Positions 43,308 to 52,460 of a DNA stretch of 64,000 bases are shown piece by piece. Source of the DNA: JACPVF01 sp964502095 (GTDB lineage Bacteria > Chloroflexota > Anaerolineae > Anaerolineales > Villigracilaceae); the NCBI GenBank assembly GCA_964502095.1, contig CAZCUF010000006.1:124001-188000 (forward strand). Reading direction: 5' to 3'. Every line of letters begins with the position of its first letter. The stretch's first letter is position 1. The notes below the pieces were generated by a model. That model searched no databases, had not been told where the DNA came from, and saw nothing but the letters and a program-made list of their open reading frames with translations. The position numbers and the translations under genes are program-made.

Positions 43308-43958
43308 ATGAATAAACAGCGCACGATGTCCTCGCCCCGAGAGCGAAATATCCTTTTTTTATTATTGAGCGCATGCTTCCTGCTCAGTTGCGGGCTGATC
43401 TCGCGGCTGGAGAAGCCCACGCCGACGCCGGGCGAAAAAATCAATTATTGTATGAACGACTCGTCGGAGTTATGCGTAGTTTCATTTGGAAGCGACGATC
43501 AAAATAACATGGTGATCAATTTCATGTCGCCTGATGTAAATTTCCCCGACATCCGCCTTCAGGCAGGAACCGGCGATCAATTCAACACATATACCTGCCA
43601 GAAAGTGACAGATTTTCCCAACAGCATTTATTGTATCGGTCCGCGCGTGCCGCTGGGCAGCGCTCTCCAGATCAATATTTATACTGATAATGGAACGACC
43701 CTGCTTGCCCAGGGAATCTTCGTCATTAATGGACTGGCCCTGCCTACAGCCGTGTTGGTAAATTCGACTGCCACGCAAATCGAAACGCCCGTCCCCACTC
43801 GCGCAAAAACACCCACCAGAACGCCTTATGTTTTCCCGAGCTCCACGCAAAGGCCGGGGGGCACGCGCACGGCAACGCCCCGCGTAAGCCCAACCCCCAC
43901 CTCGAAAACGCGCGCCCCTGTTTCACCGACCGCCACCGAGTCGCCCACATATCCTTAG
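43308..43958 (+). CDS. Lipoprotein with Pro/Thr-rich tail
   Basis: 216 residues. A charged N-terminus, hydrophobic stretch and lipobox LLSCG near residue 28 indicate a lipoprotein anchored outside the membrane. The central part is a beta-rich domain with cysteine residues (FNTYTCQK, IYCIG); residues 150-216 are low-complexity Pro/Thr/Ser. No family is recognised. An in-frame ATG at 43326 is an alternative start. The next gene starts 17 bases after its stop. Confidence 0.8.
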   Translation: MNKQRTMSSPRERNILFLLLSACFLLSCGLISRLEKPTPTPGEKINYCMNDSSELCVVSFGSDDQNNMVINFMSPDVNFPDIRLQAGTGDQFNTYTCQKVTDFPNSIYCIGPRVPLGSALQINIYTDNGTTLLAQGIFVINGLALPTAVLVNSTATQIETPVPTRAKTPTRTPYVFPSSTQRPGGTRTATPRVSPTPTSKTRAPVSPTATESPTYP

Positions 43959-43974
43959 AGCCTCGCGTAGCTCG

Positions 43975-45756
43975 ATGAGTCTTTTTACCGACGGCCTGCG
44001 CGTCTTCCTGCAAAACCAGTCTGCAATCACCGAACTAGGTTCGATCCTCGGTTGGGCCGCGCTCATCGTCATGGCGCTCCTGCCGCGCCTTGACGCCGGC
44101 ACATTTTCCGCCGACGAATTATTTTCTCTCGGCGCGGCGGGCTGGATGGGCTTATTCATCCTCACAGCCGCCTCGATATTTCTATCCAACTTCGTTCACC
44201 TGGCATGGTTGATTCTTCTTGCTTTTGCCGCAGTCGGAATCTTTGCGCTGATTTTTATCGGGCAAAGAATAAAACGACTCAAAAGCATGAGTCCTATTCT
44301 CATCGCATTATCCGCGCTTTTGTTTCTTTCGATTTTCCTGCGGCTGGCCTTCCTCGCCCGGACTACTTTGCCGCTTTATTTTGACTCAGCCGAACATTAC
44401 CGCATTATTAAAGCTTTGGTCGGGGAATTCGAATCAACGTTTCAGGCGCGGACTTTGACCTGGCCCGCTCCAACGTACTATCATCTCGGCTTTCATGTGA
44501 TGGCCGCCATCCTGGCCTCCGCCCTGCGCGTCGACCCGAAAACAATGATCCTTTTGTTGGGCCAACTCGTCCTGGCCTGCATCCCGATTTCATTCTACTT
44601 CATCGTTAACCGCGAAGCGAAATCGAACCTCGGTGGATTGTTCGCGGTGATTCTGGCAGGCTTTGGCTGGTACATGCCTGCCCACGCGGCGAATTGGGGG
44701 AAATATCCCGCGCTGACCAGTTTATTGACGATCCAATTTTCACTGGGCCTGGCCTACTGGCTCGCAACAGACAAGACCTCGCGCACAAGACCAGCATGGA
44801 TTTGGCTCGCGCTGAGCGTTCTCACTTCCCTGCTGGCGCATACGCGTTCGGTCATCGTAATCGGAATCTTCGCTATTTCCTGGCTGATTGCAGTTCAATG
44901 GGACAAACAGCCTCGAGTTTTGCGCCTTCCGATTTTAGGACTTGTCAGCGCGGTTCTGATCGTATTCGCCGCATGGGTCAATTCCACCAGTTTGAAAACG
45001 ACGTTCGACCCATATCTCGTCAAAGGTAGTGCAGTTACATTCATTGTTTTACTGCTGGCGTTCTTCGCATTGAAAGTATCGCCGCGCATTTTATTTTGCG
45101 GTCTTCTTTCCGCGGCGTTGATGCTTGGCAGTCTGCTTGTGCCGATGCGCGGCCTGCCCGGCTTCGGAGATCTGACGCTGTTGGATCGGCCTTTCGTGGA
45201 GATGATGCTCTTCGTTCCGCTGGCAATGATCGGCGGAGTCGGATTCGCCGGTTTGTTCCACTTCTTGAAAAAAGTTTCAACGTGGCAGAAAATCGTCGCG
45301 CCTGCATTTGCCGTCCTGCTCGTAATTGCACTGCTTGTGAACGCCGGAGAAAAATATGATTTTTATCCTTCGAGTTGTTGTCAGATCGTCGGGCAGGATG
45401 ATATAGCCGCGCTCGATTGGCTGAATAAAAACCTTCCGGAAAATTCCGGGATCGCCATTGCATCCGCCGAGATGAATGTGCAACTCAGCGGTTCCGCGGA
45501 AACGTACACCGGTATCGACGCGGGCGTGTGGATCGCGCCGCTCACCGGGCGAACTACTAAACTCATACCCTTCACATCCGACTTTACTGTGGAGACCGTG
45601 CATGCACAACTTTGCGAGGCGAAAATCGATTATATTTATGTGGGCAAGGAAAAACAAAGTTTCGACCGGCAAAGACTGAGCGCGCGGCCCGATTGGTATC
45701 GCGTCGTCTTTTATCTGCCGACCGCGCAGATCGATGAAATCATCGGCTGTACTTGA
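43975..45756 (+). CDS. Polytopic membrane protein, GT-C glycosyltransferase-like
   Basis: 593 residues with about 12-13 hydrophobic segments and an extracellular C-terminal part (DIAALDWLNKNLPENSGIAI...). The layout, with acidic residues just after an early helix (LPLYFDSAEHYRII), resembles GT-C fold transferases that use polyprenyl-linked sugars. No strict family motif is recognised. No clear ribosome binding site is seen before the ATG. Confidence 0.7.
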   Translation: MSLFTDGLRVFLQNQSAITELGSILGWAALIVMALLPRLDAGTFSADELFSLGAAGWMGLFILTAASIFLSNFVHLAWLILLAFAAVGIFALIFIGQRIKRLKSMSPILIALSALLFLSIFLRLAFLARTTLPLYFDSAEHYRIIKALVGEFESTFQARTLTWPAPTYYHLGFHVMAAILASALRVDPKTMILLLGQLVLACIPISFYFIVNREAKSNLGGLFAVILAGFGWYMPAHAANWGKYPALTSLLTIQFSLGLAYWLATDKTSRTRPAWIWLALSVLTSLLAHTRSVIVIGIFAISWLIAVQWDKQPRVLRLPILGLVSAVLIVFAAWVNSTSLKTTFDPYLVKGSAVTFIVLLLAFFALKVSPRILFCGLLSAALMLGSLLVPMRGLPGFGDLTLLDRPFVEMMLFVPLAMIGGVGFAGLFHFLKKVSTWQKIVAPAFAVLLVIALLVNAGEKYDFYPSSCCQIVGQDDIAALDWLNKNLPENSGIAIASAEMNVQLSGSAETYTGIDAGVWIAPLTGRTTKLIPFTSDFTVETVHAQLCEAKIDYIYVGKEKQSFDRQRLSARPDWYRVVFYLPTAQIDEIIGCT

Positions 45757-45778
45757 TGTTCAATTCAAAGGAGACCCT

Positions 45779-46528
45779 ATGAGATATCGCCCGCTTCTTG
45801 CCAGCCTGATCCTGATCCTGTCCATTCTGGCATGCAACCTGCCTTCAGGGACACCGACGCCCACGGCGACTGCCGCACCACCTCCCACTGCCGCGCCGAC
45901 TCAACCTCCCGCGACCGCGATCCCATCCAATACGCCGCTCCCCACTGACACTCCCCTGCCCACTGCTACTGCAACTCCGGCCATTCCGATTGCATGGCCA
46001 AAGAGCGTCGCGGTCAATTGCCGTTACGGACCGGGCACAGCCTGGGCGGCAGTCAGCGCATTACAGTTGAACGTTCAGGCTGAAATCGCGGGACGTAACG
46101 CAGGCAACGACTGGTGGTATATCAAGGATCCGCTCAACCCCGGCGACTTCTGCTGGGTGGCGATGAGCGTGACGAACGCGGCGGGAAATTTAGCGCCGAT
46201 CCCGATCGTTGCCGCACCCGAAGCGCTGGTGACCGGCGTATCCGTGGATGCCGACGTTACTTATTCCGCGTGCGGCGGGCCGAATCCGATTCAATTCAGC
46301 GGAAAGGTCACCACCAACGGTCCGACTACGATAACCTATCAATGGGAGATCACCGGCGATAAGCAAAACACCACTTCGCCAGAAACGCTCAAATTCGATA
46401 CCGCCGATACAAAAAGCGTTCCAGACCCGGGCGCGTATTCTGCCGATTGCGGCAACTATGCCATTACACTGCATGTTACCGATCCGAACGAGAAATCGGC
46501 CAAGAAGAATTTCAAGGTGGGGCCGTAA
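45779..46528 (+). CDS. Lipoprotein with SH3b-like domain
   Basis: 249 residues. Signal peptide with lipobox LILSILAC (Cys20), a Thr/Pro/Ala linker (about 21-70), then an SH3-like segment (VAVNCRYGPGTAWAAVSALQLNVQAEIAGRN...WWYIKDP) and a C-terminal beta domain with two cysteines (TYSACGGPNP, YSADCGNYAITLHV). It probably binds cell-surface material. AAAGGAGACCCT precedes ATG 45779. Confidence 0.85.
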   Translation: MRYRPLLASLILILSILACNLPSGTPTPTATAAPPPTAAPTQPPATAIPSNTPLPTDTPLPTATATPAIPIAWPKSVAVNCRYGPGTAWAAVSALQLNVQAEIAGRNAGNDWWYIKDPLNPGDFCWVAMSVTNAAGNLAPIPIVAAPEALVTGVSVDADVTYSACGGPNPIQFSGKVTTNGPTTITYQWEITGDKQNTTSPETLKFDTADTKSVPDPGAYSADCGNYAITLHVTDPNEKSAKKNFKVGP

Positions 46529-46570
46529 ATTCGATTCCCAATCCACATCAATTTGTCTTTTGACCGAAAA

Positions 46571-46606
46571 TAAAAAATCCCCGAAGTGAAAACTTCGGGG
46601 ATTTTG
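46571..46606. terminator. Bidirectional terminator between lipoprotein gene and csp
   Basis: AATCCCCGAAGT / ACTTCGGGGATT stem; minus strand continues into TTTTTT for csp, plus strand into TTTT. Confidence 0.9.
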
Positions 46607-46618
46607 GCGCATTCAAGT

Positions 46619-46831
46619 TTAGGCGAGCGGTACGACGTTGCTGGCCTGCAGGCCTTTCGGGCCCTGCTCGACCGAGAACTCGACCTTCTGGCCTTCGTTC
46701 AGGTTGCGGAAGCCATCGCCCTGGATCGCGGTGAAGTGGACGAACACGTCGTCGCCGCCATCGCGGGCAATAAAGCCGTAGCCTTTGCTCCCGTTGAACC
46801 ATTTGACTGTGCCGATGATACGTTCAGACAT
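46619..46831 (-). CDS. csp: Cold-shock protein, CspA family
   Basis: 70-residue single cold-shock domain. RNP1 GSKGYGFI, RNP2 DVFVHF and EGQKVEFSVEQGPKGLQASNV are typical. It binds single-stranded RNA/DNA as an RNA chaperone. AAGGAGG lies 8 bases from ATG 46831; the longer frame upstream is the untranslated leader. The promoter at 47003-46975 gives a leader of about 137 bases, as in classical cold-shock genes. Confidence 0.96.
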   Translation of the reverse strand: MSERIIGTVKWFNGSKGYGFIARDGGDDVFVHFTAIQGDGFRNLNEGQKVEFSVEQGPKGLQASNVVPLA

Positions 46832-46974
46832 TGTATTTGCCTCCTTATGGCAAAAAAGGGTTAGTAAGACACCCGGTCTGTTCCACGGACAGTCAAACAA
46901 AACGGCTCGCGGACCCCCACCGTGAGCCGACATCGTTTCTTTTCAACGCGAACTAACTGGTATCCTTCAACGGC

Positions 46975-47003
46975 ATAATATCATGCAACCCCCAAATCGT
47001 CAA
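46975..47003 (-). promoter_or_regulatory. csp: csp promoter with long structured leader
   Basis: Minus strand TTGACG (47003-46998), 17-base spacer, TATTAT (46980-46975). The leader (about 46968-46832) carries a hairpin GGCTC...GAGCC at 46930-46905. The remaining 47004-47148 holds no gene. Confidence 0.75.
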
Positions 47004-47148
47004 CGGTTCACAACGTGCCGCGTGAGGATTGTTCATATGCGGCTGGACGGCACATAATTCCCGAATTCGACCCGCCTGAAAGACGCCGGGCAGACGCTCC
47101 CGGGGGTATCCCAGGCATTTTAGTTCGAGTCACATTATACTTTCACCC

Positions 47149-47177
47149 TTGACATACTGTATATTATACAGTATAGT
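47149..47177 (+). promoter_or_regulatory. padR promoter with 21-bp palindromic operator in the spacer
   Basis: TTGACA (47149-47154), exactly 17 bases, TATAGT (47172-47177). The perfect palindrome ATACTGTATA-T-TATACAGTAT (47154-47174) fills the spacer and overlaps both boxes. This is the expected site for autorepression by the PadR protein. Confidence 0.9.
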
Positions 47178-47195
47178 ACGATATATAGGTGATAC

Positions 47196-47528
47196 ATGGA
47201 CAATGACGAACTCGTACAAAACATGTTGTTGGAACTGCGGCGCGGCATCCTGTCACTTGCGGTAATGAGCCAGTTGAGCAAGGAGCAGTACGGCTATTCC
47301 CTGCTCAAGGCGCTCTCCGATCAGGGCATGGAGATCGACCAAAGCACGCTCTACCCCCTGCTCCGCAGGCTCGAGTCGCAGGGACTGTTACAGTCCGATT
47401 GGCGCATCGTGGACGAAGCGCGTCCGCGCCGCTATTACGTGATCAGCGCGCAAGGCAAGGCGGCGCTGACAAAACTCAAAAAGGAATGGTCGGCGATGAC
47501 GGCGACCATGACGAAAATGCTATCCTAA
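47196..47528 (+). CDS. PadR family transcriptional regulator
   Basis: 110-residue PadR-N winged helix: LRRGILSLAVMSQLSKEQYGYSLLKALSDQGMEIDQSTLYPLLRRLESQGLLQSDW and ARPRRYYVISAQGKAAL. It probably binds the 21-bp palindrome in its own promoter and controls the two HAAS membrane proteins downstream. The next gene starts about 30 bases later. Confidence 0.95.
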   Translation: MDNDELVQNMLLELRRGILSLAVMSQLSKEQYGYSLLKALSDQGMEIDQSTLYPLLRRLESQGLLQSDWRIVDEARPRRYYVISAQGKAALTKLKKEWSAMTATMTKMLS

Positions 47529-47557
47529 AGGACAGTGTCGTGAAGAAGGAGAATGAA

Positions 47558-48580
47558 ATGAATCTGATTAATAGATATATCGCGGAAGTCGGCAGACACC
47601 TGCCGGAAAAAGATCGCGCGGACATTGAAGCAGAGATCCGCTCGATGATCGAAGATATGCTTGAGGAGCGCGGGGCATCGGCAAATTCAACCGATGAAAA
47701 GGTCATCGCGAGTGTTCTGGAAGAACTTGGCGACCCGAAACTGCTCGCAGCCAAGTACGCCCCATCAAAACGGTATTTGATCGGACCCGGTTGGTATGAA
47801 ATTTATATTCAAACTCTCCAGCGTGTACTGTACATCGTGCTTCCGATCTTCGCCGCAGTGACGATCGTCCTCACGCTGGCAGATAACCCATTGGATTTCG
47901 GTCCTGCGGTGGGTAAAGCCATCGGCGGCGCATTCGAAGTAGGCTTGCAGATCTTCTTCTGGATCACAATTGTTTTTATATTTCTGGATCGCTCCGAGGA
48001 AGTTCCCGATAAAGCGCCGAACACAGGACCCAAAGCATGGACTGTCGCTCAACTGCCGAAGACACCGCTGAAACGCCAGATCAGCATTGGCGAGACGCTG
48101 ACGAACATCGTAATGGAACTCTTCCTGCTGATATGGATCGTCCTACCTCCCATGCAAGCGTGGCTTCGAGGTGAGACTGATTTTGTGCCGTTCCTGCATC
48201 CCAACTTATGGAATTTCTGGATGCCGATCTTCTTTGTATTGTTTGTTCTGACCTTGATCCATGAGGTGTTCAAACTGAAAATCGGCAACTGGACGCCCGC
48301 ATTGACTGTAACGAACGTGATCCTGGGTACGGCTTCGATCATTTACATCGTTGCGCTGGTGACGACCCAGCAAGTGATCAACCCCGCGTTTGTCGCGAGC
48401 CTCGATAGCGCGCAGGCTTCCGAATTGCAGAGCATCACAACCTGGTCTACCTGGACGGTCGGCATCACAGCCGCCATCTTCATCGGCATCATCATCTGGG
48501 ATATGGTCAATTCCATTCGATTGGCAAAACGTCTCAACGAACCAGCAGGCATGATCGTCCCTGCAAAAAATGTATCATGA
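47558..48580 (+). CDS. HAAS-domain membrane protein
   Basis: 340 residues. Residues 1-70 (NRYIAEVGRHLPEKDRADIEAEIRSMIEDMLEERG...VLEELGDPKLLAAKYAP) form the helical HAAS/DUF1700-type signalling domain usually linked to PadR regulators. Six to seven transmembrane helices follow. AAGGAG is 6 bases before ATG 47558; the longer frame overlapping padR is unsupported. It may sense a membrane or ligand state and act with PadR. Confidence 0.9.
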   Translation: MNLINRYIAEVGRHLPEKDRADIEAEIRSMIEDMLEERGASANSTDEKVIASVLEELGDPKLLAAKYAPSKRYLIGPGWYEIYIQTLQRVLYIVLPIFAAVTIVLTLADNPLDFGPAVGKAIGGAFEVGLQIFFWITIVFIFLDRSEEVPDKAPNTGPKAWTVAQLPKTPLKRQISIGETLTNIVMELFLLIWIVLPPMQAWLRGETDFVPFLHPNLWNFWMPIFFVLFVLTLIHEVFKLKIGNWTPALTVTNVILGTASIIYIVALVTTQQVINPAFVASLDSAQASELQSITTWSTWTVGITAAIFIGIIIWDMVNSIRLAKRLNEPAGMIVPAKNVS

Positions 48581-48594
48581 AGTAAGGAGTAAGA

Positions 48595-49608
48595 ATGAAT
48601 CTGATTGACAAATATGTTGTTGAAGTCGGCAAATATCTGCCTCGAAAAGGACGCGCCGACATCGAAGCCGAGATCCGCTCGACGCTGGAGGATATGCTCG
48701 AGGAACGGAAACAGGCTGAAACGGCGAGCGAAGCGGAAGTCATCCAATTGCTCAAAGAATACGGGGCGCCGCGCGAGGTCGCCGCAAAATATAAATCGCA
48801 TCCATATCTGATCGGGCCGCGCTTGTTCCCGCTCTTTGAAATGATCCTGCGGATCGTGTTGATCGTGGTTACGGCCGCATCGCTCTTCGGATTGGCAGTG
48901 AGCGCGGCGAAAACAGGTTTTGCAGATGCCGCGTTCCTGCCCGCGCTCAAAGATTGGTTTTTGAATCTGGTCGGCGGGCTTGTAGCGGCTTTCGGAAATA
49001 TCGCGTTGGTGTTTGCGATCATCGAACGCACACCCGTCGCAAAGGAATTTGAAGAGGATGCGCAGGAATGGGATCCGAAAGAATTAAAAGAGGCGCACGA
49101 TCCCGATCGTGTTGACCTGCCCGATCATATCGCCACGATCATTTTCACAGTTCTCGGGCTGGCCATCTTGAACTTCTATCCGAATCTGCTTGCCATTCGC
49201 ATCAGTAATAACGGCGACATGACCACAGTGTCAGTTCTCACAGAAGCGTTCTTTCGCTTCCTGCCGTGGATCAACATCCTGGGCGTGTTACAGATCGTTT
49301 TCAACAGTTTCATGCTGAGTCAAAAAGAATGGCAGGCATCCACTCGGGTTTCATCCATCGTGATGGATATCGCTCAGGCAGTCCTGGCTGTGGTGATTTT
49401 GACAACGCCCGCGATCTTCGGCGTCACACCTGAGGCGCTGCGCGCGGCTGGCGTGCAAGAATCGGCGGAAGTGCTCTCGCGGCTGGCCAACTCCATCCCA
49501 ATGATCATTCTTGCCATTGTGGTCATCGTTACAGCGATCAAGGTTGTCAAAAGCGCGTTGCAGTTGTTTCAAGATCGAGCAAAACCGCCATACCCGATGA
49601 CAAAGTGA
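48595..49608 (+). CDS. HAAS-domain membrane protein, paralogue
   Basis: 337 residues, clear paralogue of the preceding gene: N-terminal NLIDKYVVEVGKYLPRKGRADIEAEIRSTLEDMLEERK and about seven transmembrane helices. RBS AAGGAG and 14-base gap place it in the same operon. Duplication inside a PadR operon suggests a heteromeric membrane complex. A terminator follows. Confidence 0.9.
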   Translation: MNLIDKYVVEVGKYLPRKGRADIEAEIRSTLEDMLEERKQAETASEAEVIQLLKEYGAPREVAAKYKSHPYLIGPRLFPLFEMILRIVLIVVTAASLFGLAVSAAKTGFADAAFLPALKDWFLNLVGGLVAAFGNIALVFAIIERTPVAKEFEEDAQEWDPKELKEAHDPDRVDLPDHIATIIFTVLGLAILNFYPNLLAIRISNNGDMTTVSVLTEAFFRFLPWINILGVLQIVFNSFMLSQKEWQASTRVSSIVMDIAQAVLAVVILTTPAIFGVTPEALRAAGVQESAEVLSRLANSIPMIILAIVVIVTAIKVVKSALQLFQDRAKPPYPMTK

Positions 49609-49629
49609 GTCATCGAAGCAGTGCGTGAA

Positions 49630-49662
49630 AAAATCGGGATGTTGAACACATCCCGATTTTTA
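49630..49662 (+). terminator. Intrinsic terminator after the PadR-HAAS operon
   Basis: AAAATCGGGATGT / ACATCCCGATTTT stem of 13 bp, 5-base loop, T run to about 49661. Confidence 0.95.
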
Positions 49663-49689
49663 TTTTCAGCCAAATAACATGATACGCAG

Positions 49690-49695
49690 TAGAAT
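49690..49695 (+). promoter_or_regulatory. -10 box of the RibK-like gene, leaderless
   Basis: TAGAAT followed by CTTCTC and ATG at 49702. Confidence 0.5.
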
Positions 49696-49701
49696 CTTCT
49701 C

Positions 49702-50157
49702 ATGCAATGGACTCGCGTTCACGGGCAGATTCGGGAAGGCTACCGCGTCGCTTCGGGACCTTCGGCTGATTACCCCTATGGAGCCTTGAGCCGCCAGCGA
49801 CCTTTGTTCGCCGCCCGCGGACTCGACCTCAGCAGTTACTTCAACGGCACGCTCAACATTGACATCCGCCCATTTCAATTCAGGATGTTGAAACCTGAAT
49901 TCACATTTCGTGGCGTGGAATGGACGGACTTGCACCCGCCGGAGGATTTTTCCTTTTCGCGTTGCAAGGTCGTTTTCAAAGAAGCGGAATACGACGGCTG
50001 GGTGTATTATCCGCATCCCGAAACAAAACTCCGTCACTTTCAAAACCCATCGCTGGTGGAAGTCATCGCGAAACCCATCCTCGGCATAAAATATGGCGAC
50101 GCTTTACAGGTGTCGCTCAATTCGGACGAGATCGAGGTCATCCGCCCGGATTCGTGA
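49702..50157 (+). CDS. RibK/DUF120-like protein (CTP-dependent riboflavin kinase fold)
   Basis: 151 residues. HGQIREGYRVASGPSADYPYGALSRQRPLFAARGLD, the motif YFNGTLNIDIRP and the C-terminal LVEVIAKPILGIKYGDALQVSLNSDEIEV follow the order of archaeal CTP-dependent riboflavin kinases (G-x-v-x-G...PGTLNV...LRe-L-lkDGD-v). The match is by pattern only, so riboflavin kinase activity is a hypothesis. The start looks leaderless. Confidence 0.65.
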   Translation: MQWTRVHGQIREGYRVASGPSADYPYGALSRQRPLFAARGLDLSSYFNGTLNIDIRPFQFRMLKPEFTFRGVEWTDLHPPEDFSFSRCKVVFKEAEYDGWVYYPHPETKLRHFQNPSLVEVIAKPILGIKYGDALQVSLNSDEIEVIRPDS

Positions 50158-50260
50158 GCACGCAAACCGATAGAAAAAGAAGCGGATTTCGTTTTGCTCT
50201 CAGGCGGCCAGGTTTGGGGAAATTGACTCTCTGATACAATCACAGCGCTCATTTCTGAAA

Positions 50261-52441
50261 ATGCCGAAGATGATCTTGCAAGGTTTTCTCAAGCGATACT
50301 TCCGCCGCATTCCCATTTTTGCTTTGGGCAGTGCGGTTTTTCTAAGTTTCGCCCATCATGCAATTCGCTTTTGGGAGTTTCCGGCATGGATCATGACGGC
50401 TGTTTTCATCCTGGGTGCGTCCTCGCTGACCTGGCTCCTGTCCAGAGTCTTATCAAAGCTGACGCCTCGCGTAGAGCGAATCCCGGCCAAACGCTTCGTA
50501 TTGCTGGTCGTCTTTGCGGTTCTGTCAGGAGGATTTTTTTCGTGGCGCGTATATCAAGTCCCGGACGATTACCAAAGCATGACGATCACGCCCAACCTGA
50601 CCCGGGAACAAACTGTAAAATTGGTCGAGCTCAAAGCGGATGGGACGATTGTCCGCTTGAAGGAAGCGGCGCGCCTAAGCGACTGGCAGGAACAAGGCGG
50701 CGCTTATTACGCAACGAAAGATTCGAAGCCCATTACGTTATCGTTCCGACGCGCTGTGAACGCGCCAGTTTCAATTCTTTTCGAGCGACAGCCGCAAGGC
50801 GGACGAGTACAAGTCGCCTTTGAGCATGAGATCAGTCAAATAAATTTACAAGGCGCGGAAAACGAAGAAGCGGCTCTTGAATTTACCACCAGATATCGCG
50901 GCCTGCCGAACTGGTTGTTCATCCCCGCGCTGATTTTGATCGATCTCATAACCTTCAGTTCGCTGGCCTTCGTCATCCTGTTGTTACAGGAACTCGGACA
51001 GAAACAGGTTTCGGTTCGAAAAGAAGCGGGTGAACGATTCGCGTCCCATCGCCTCAACCTGATCATCCTGCTCGGCGCGGGCCTCCTCCTGCACTCGATC
51101 AACATCCTCACAACGCCTTTGGGGTTGGTGGCCGACAGCCCGGCATATTTGGCGGGCGCACTGCATTGGCTGCAGTTTGGCGACCTAGCCGGCGTGCCTG
51201 TGTTTCGCGGACCGGGCACTACCTTTTTATTCGCTCCGATTCTATGGGCTTTCGGGCGCGACCCGTGGGGCATGCAGATTTTTCTGCACTTCATCGCGCT
51301 GGCTTGTATCCCACTCGGTTATTGGCTGGGATGGCAGATTAGCGCGCGACGATGGCTGGCCTTCGCCGCCGGGTCGCTCGCGGCGCTCACGCCCGATCTG
51401 TTCTGGTATTCGAACGTGATCATGTCCGATTTGCCAAATCTATTTTTTATTTTGCTGTATTGCACCTTATTGATCTCGGCCATGCGAGGCCCGCGCTTTC
51501 GCACAATATTGGCAGTCATGCTCACAGCTTCGTTTGCCGCGCTGTTGCGGTCGGAAAATATCCTGCTGTTATTATTGGCGTTACTGTTTCTAGCCGTCCC
51601 ACAGAATCCTCCGCGGCGTGAAGTTCCGCTCAAGCTATTGGGCCGGCTCGCCTTGGCATTGGGGCTGGCCTGTATTCCGTTGATCGCGTGGGCCGCGTAC
51701 TTCAATCAGCTTTATGGTTTCGTCAGTTTGGGCAATCATGCGGGCGTGGTGTTATACGACGGCTGGGTCTATTATGGCGATGCCAGCAAGCTTTCGTTCT
51801 CCGATTCAAATTCGTCCGCCATGCGAACGATCAAAACGGTAACAGCGCAATATCCCGCCGCGGTCACCGACCCAACCGGCACACCGACGAGTCTGGAACT
51901 GTACCCAAGCCTGATGAAAGCCGGTTATTCGAATCTCGAGGCATTTCAACTGATGGAACAGGCCGCGCTGGATTCGATGCGCAAAGATTACAGCCTGACT
52001 CTTAAATTGCTGTTCATCAAAATAAAAGCCGCGTTCGAGCCTGAACTCGCGCTGAACGAGACCTATCCGCTTCCCGGCGAGCCGATCTCGATCAGCGCAA
52101 TGAAGCAGGAATACTTCGATGATCAGTCTCTCAGCCTGCCGCCCTTAATTCGGATTCAACGCTTCGTCAATCGAGCAATCGATTGGGTCTATCCTGCCGT
52201 GATTCCCGCGTGGGCCTGGTTCGGCGTTCTGGCACTAACCTTCAGCCTGTTGCGTTCCCCTTCACGGATTTGGCTGGCTTTGGTTTTGATCGTCGCCACG
52301 CGCATCTTCATTCCCGCCGTCATGGCTCTTACAAGCTGGCGTTATACGCTCGCCGGCTGGATTCCATTGCAAATCATCGCTGTGGATTGGATCGTCGTTT
52401 TAGCGCTGGGGCTGAAGGGATTACTCAAAGAGGAACTTTAA
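50261..52441 (+). CDS. Polytopic glycosyltransferase-like (GT39/PMT-type) membrane protein
   Basis: 726 residues with about 12-14 hydrophobic segments. After a large N-terminal extracytoplasmic beta part (about 95-215) comes SPAYLAGALHWLQFGD...FRGPGTTFLFAPILWAFGRDPWGMQ and WYSNVIMSDLPNLFFILLYC, patterns shared with lipid-linked mannosyl/arabinosyl transferases. The donor and acceptor are unknown. It may work with the related gene near 44 kb in decorating surface proteins. Confidence 0.75.
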   Translation: MPKMILQGFLKRYFRRIPIFALGSAVFLSFAHHAIRFWEFPAWIMTAVFILGASSLTWLLSRVLSKLTPRVERIPAKRFVLLVVFAVLSGGFFSWRVYQVPDDYQSMTITPNLTREQTVKLVELKADGTIVRLKEAARLSDWQEQGGAYYATKDSKPITLSFRRAVNAPVSILFERQPQGGRVQVAFEHEISQINLQGAENEEAALEFTTRYRGLPNWLFIPALILIDLITFSSLAFVILLLQELGQKQVSVRKEAGERFASHRLNLIILLGAGLLLHSINILTTPLGLVADSPAYLAGALHWLQFGDLAGVPVFRGPGTTFLFAPILWAFGRDPWGMQIFLHFIALACIPLGYWLGWQISARRWLAFAAGSLAALTPDLFWYSNVIMSDLPNLFFILLYCTLLISAMRGPRFRTILAVMLTASFAALLRSENILLLLLALLFLAVPQNPPRREVPLKLLGRLALALGLACIPLIAWAAYFNQLYGFVSLGNHAGVVLYDGWVYYGDASKLSFSDSNSSAMRTIKTVTAQYPAAVTDPTGTPTSLELYPSLMKAGYSNLEAFQLMEQAALDSMRKDYSLTLKLLFIKIKAAFEPELALNETYPLPGEPISISAMKQEYFDDQSLSLPPLIRIQRFVNRAIDWVYPAVIPAWAWFGVLALTFSLLRSPSRIWLALVLIVATRIFIPAVMALTSWRYTLAGWIPLQIIAVDWIVVLALGLKGLLKEEL

Positions 52442-52460
52442 CTCATCTCGACCTAACAGG

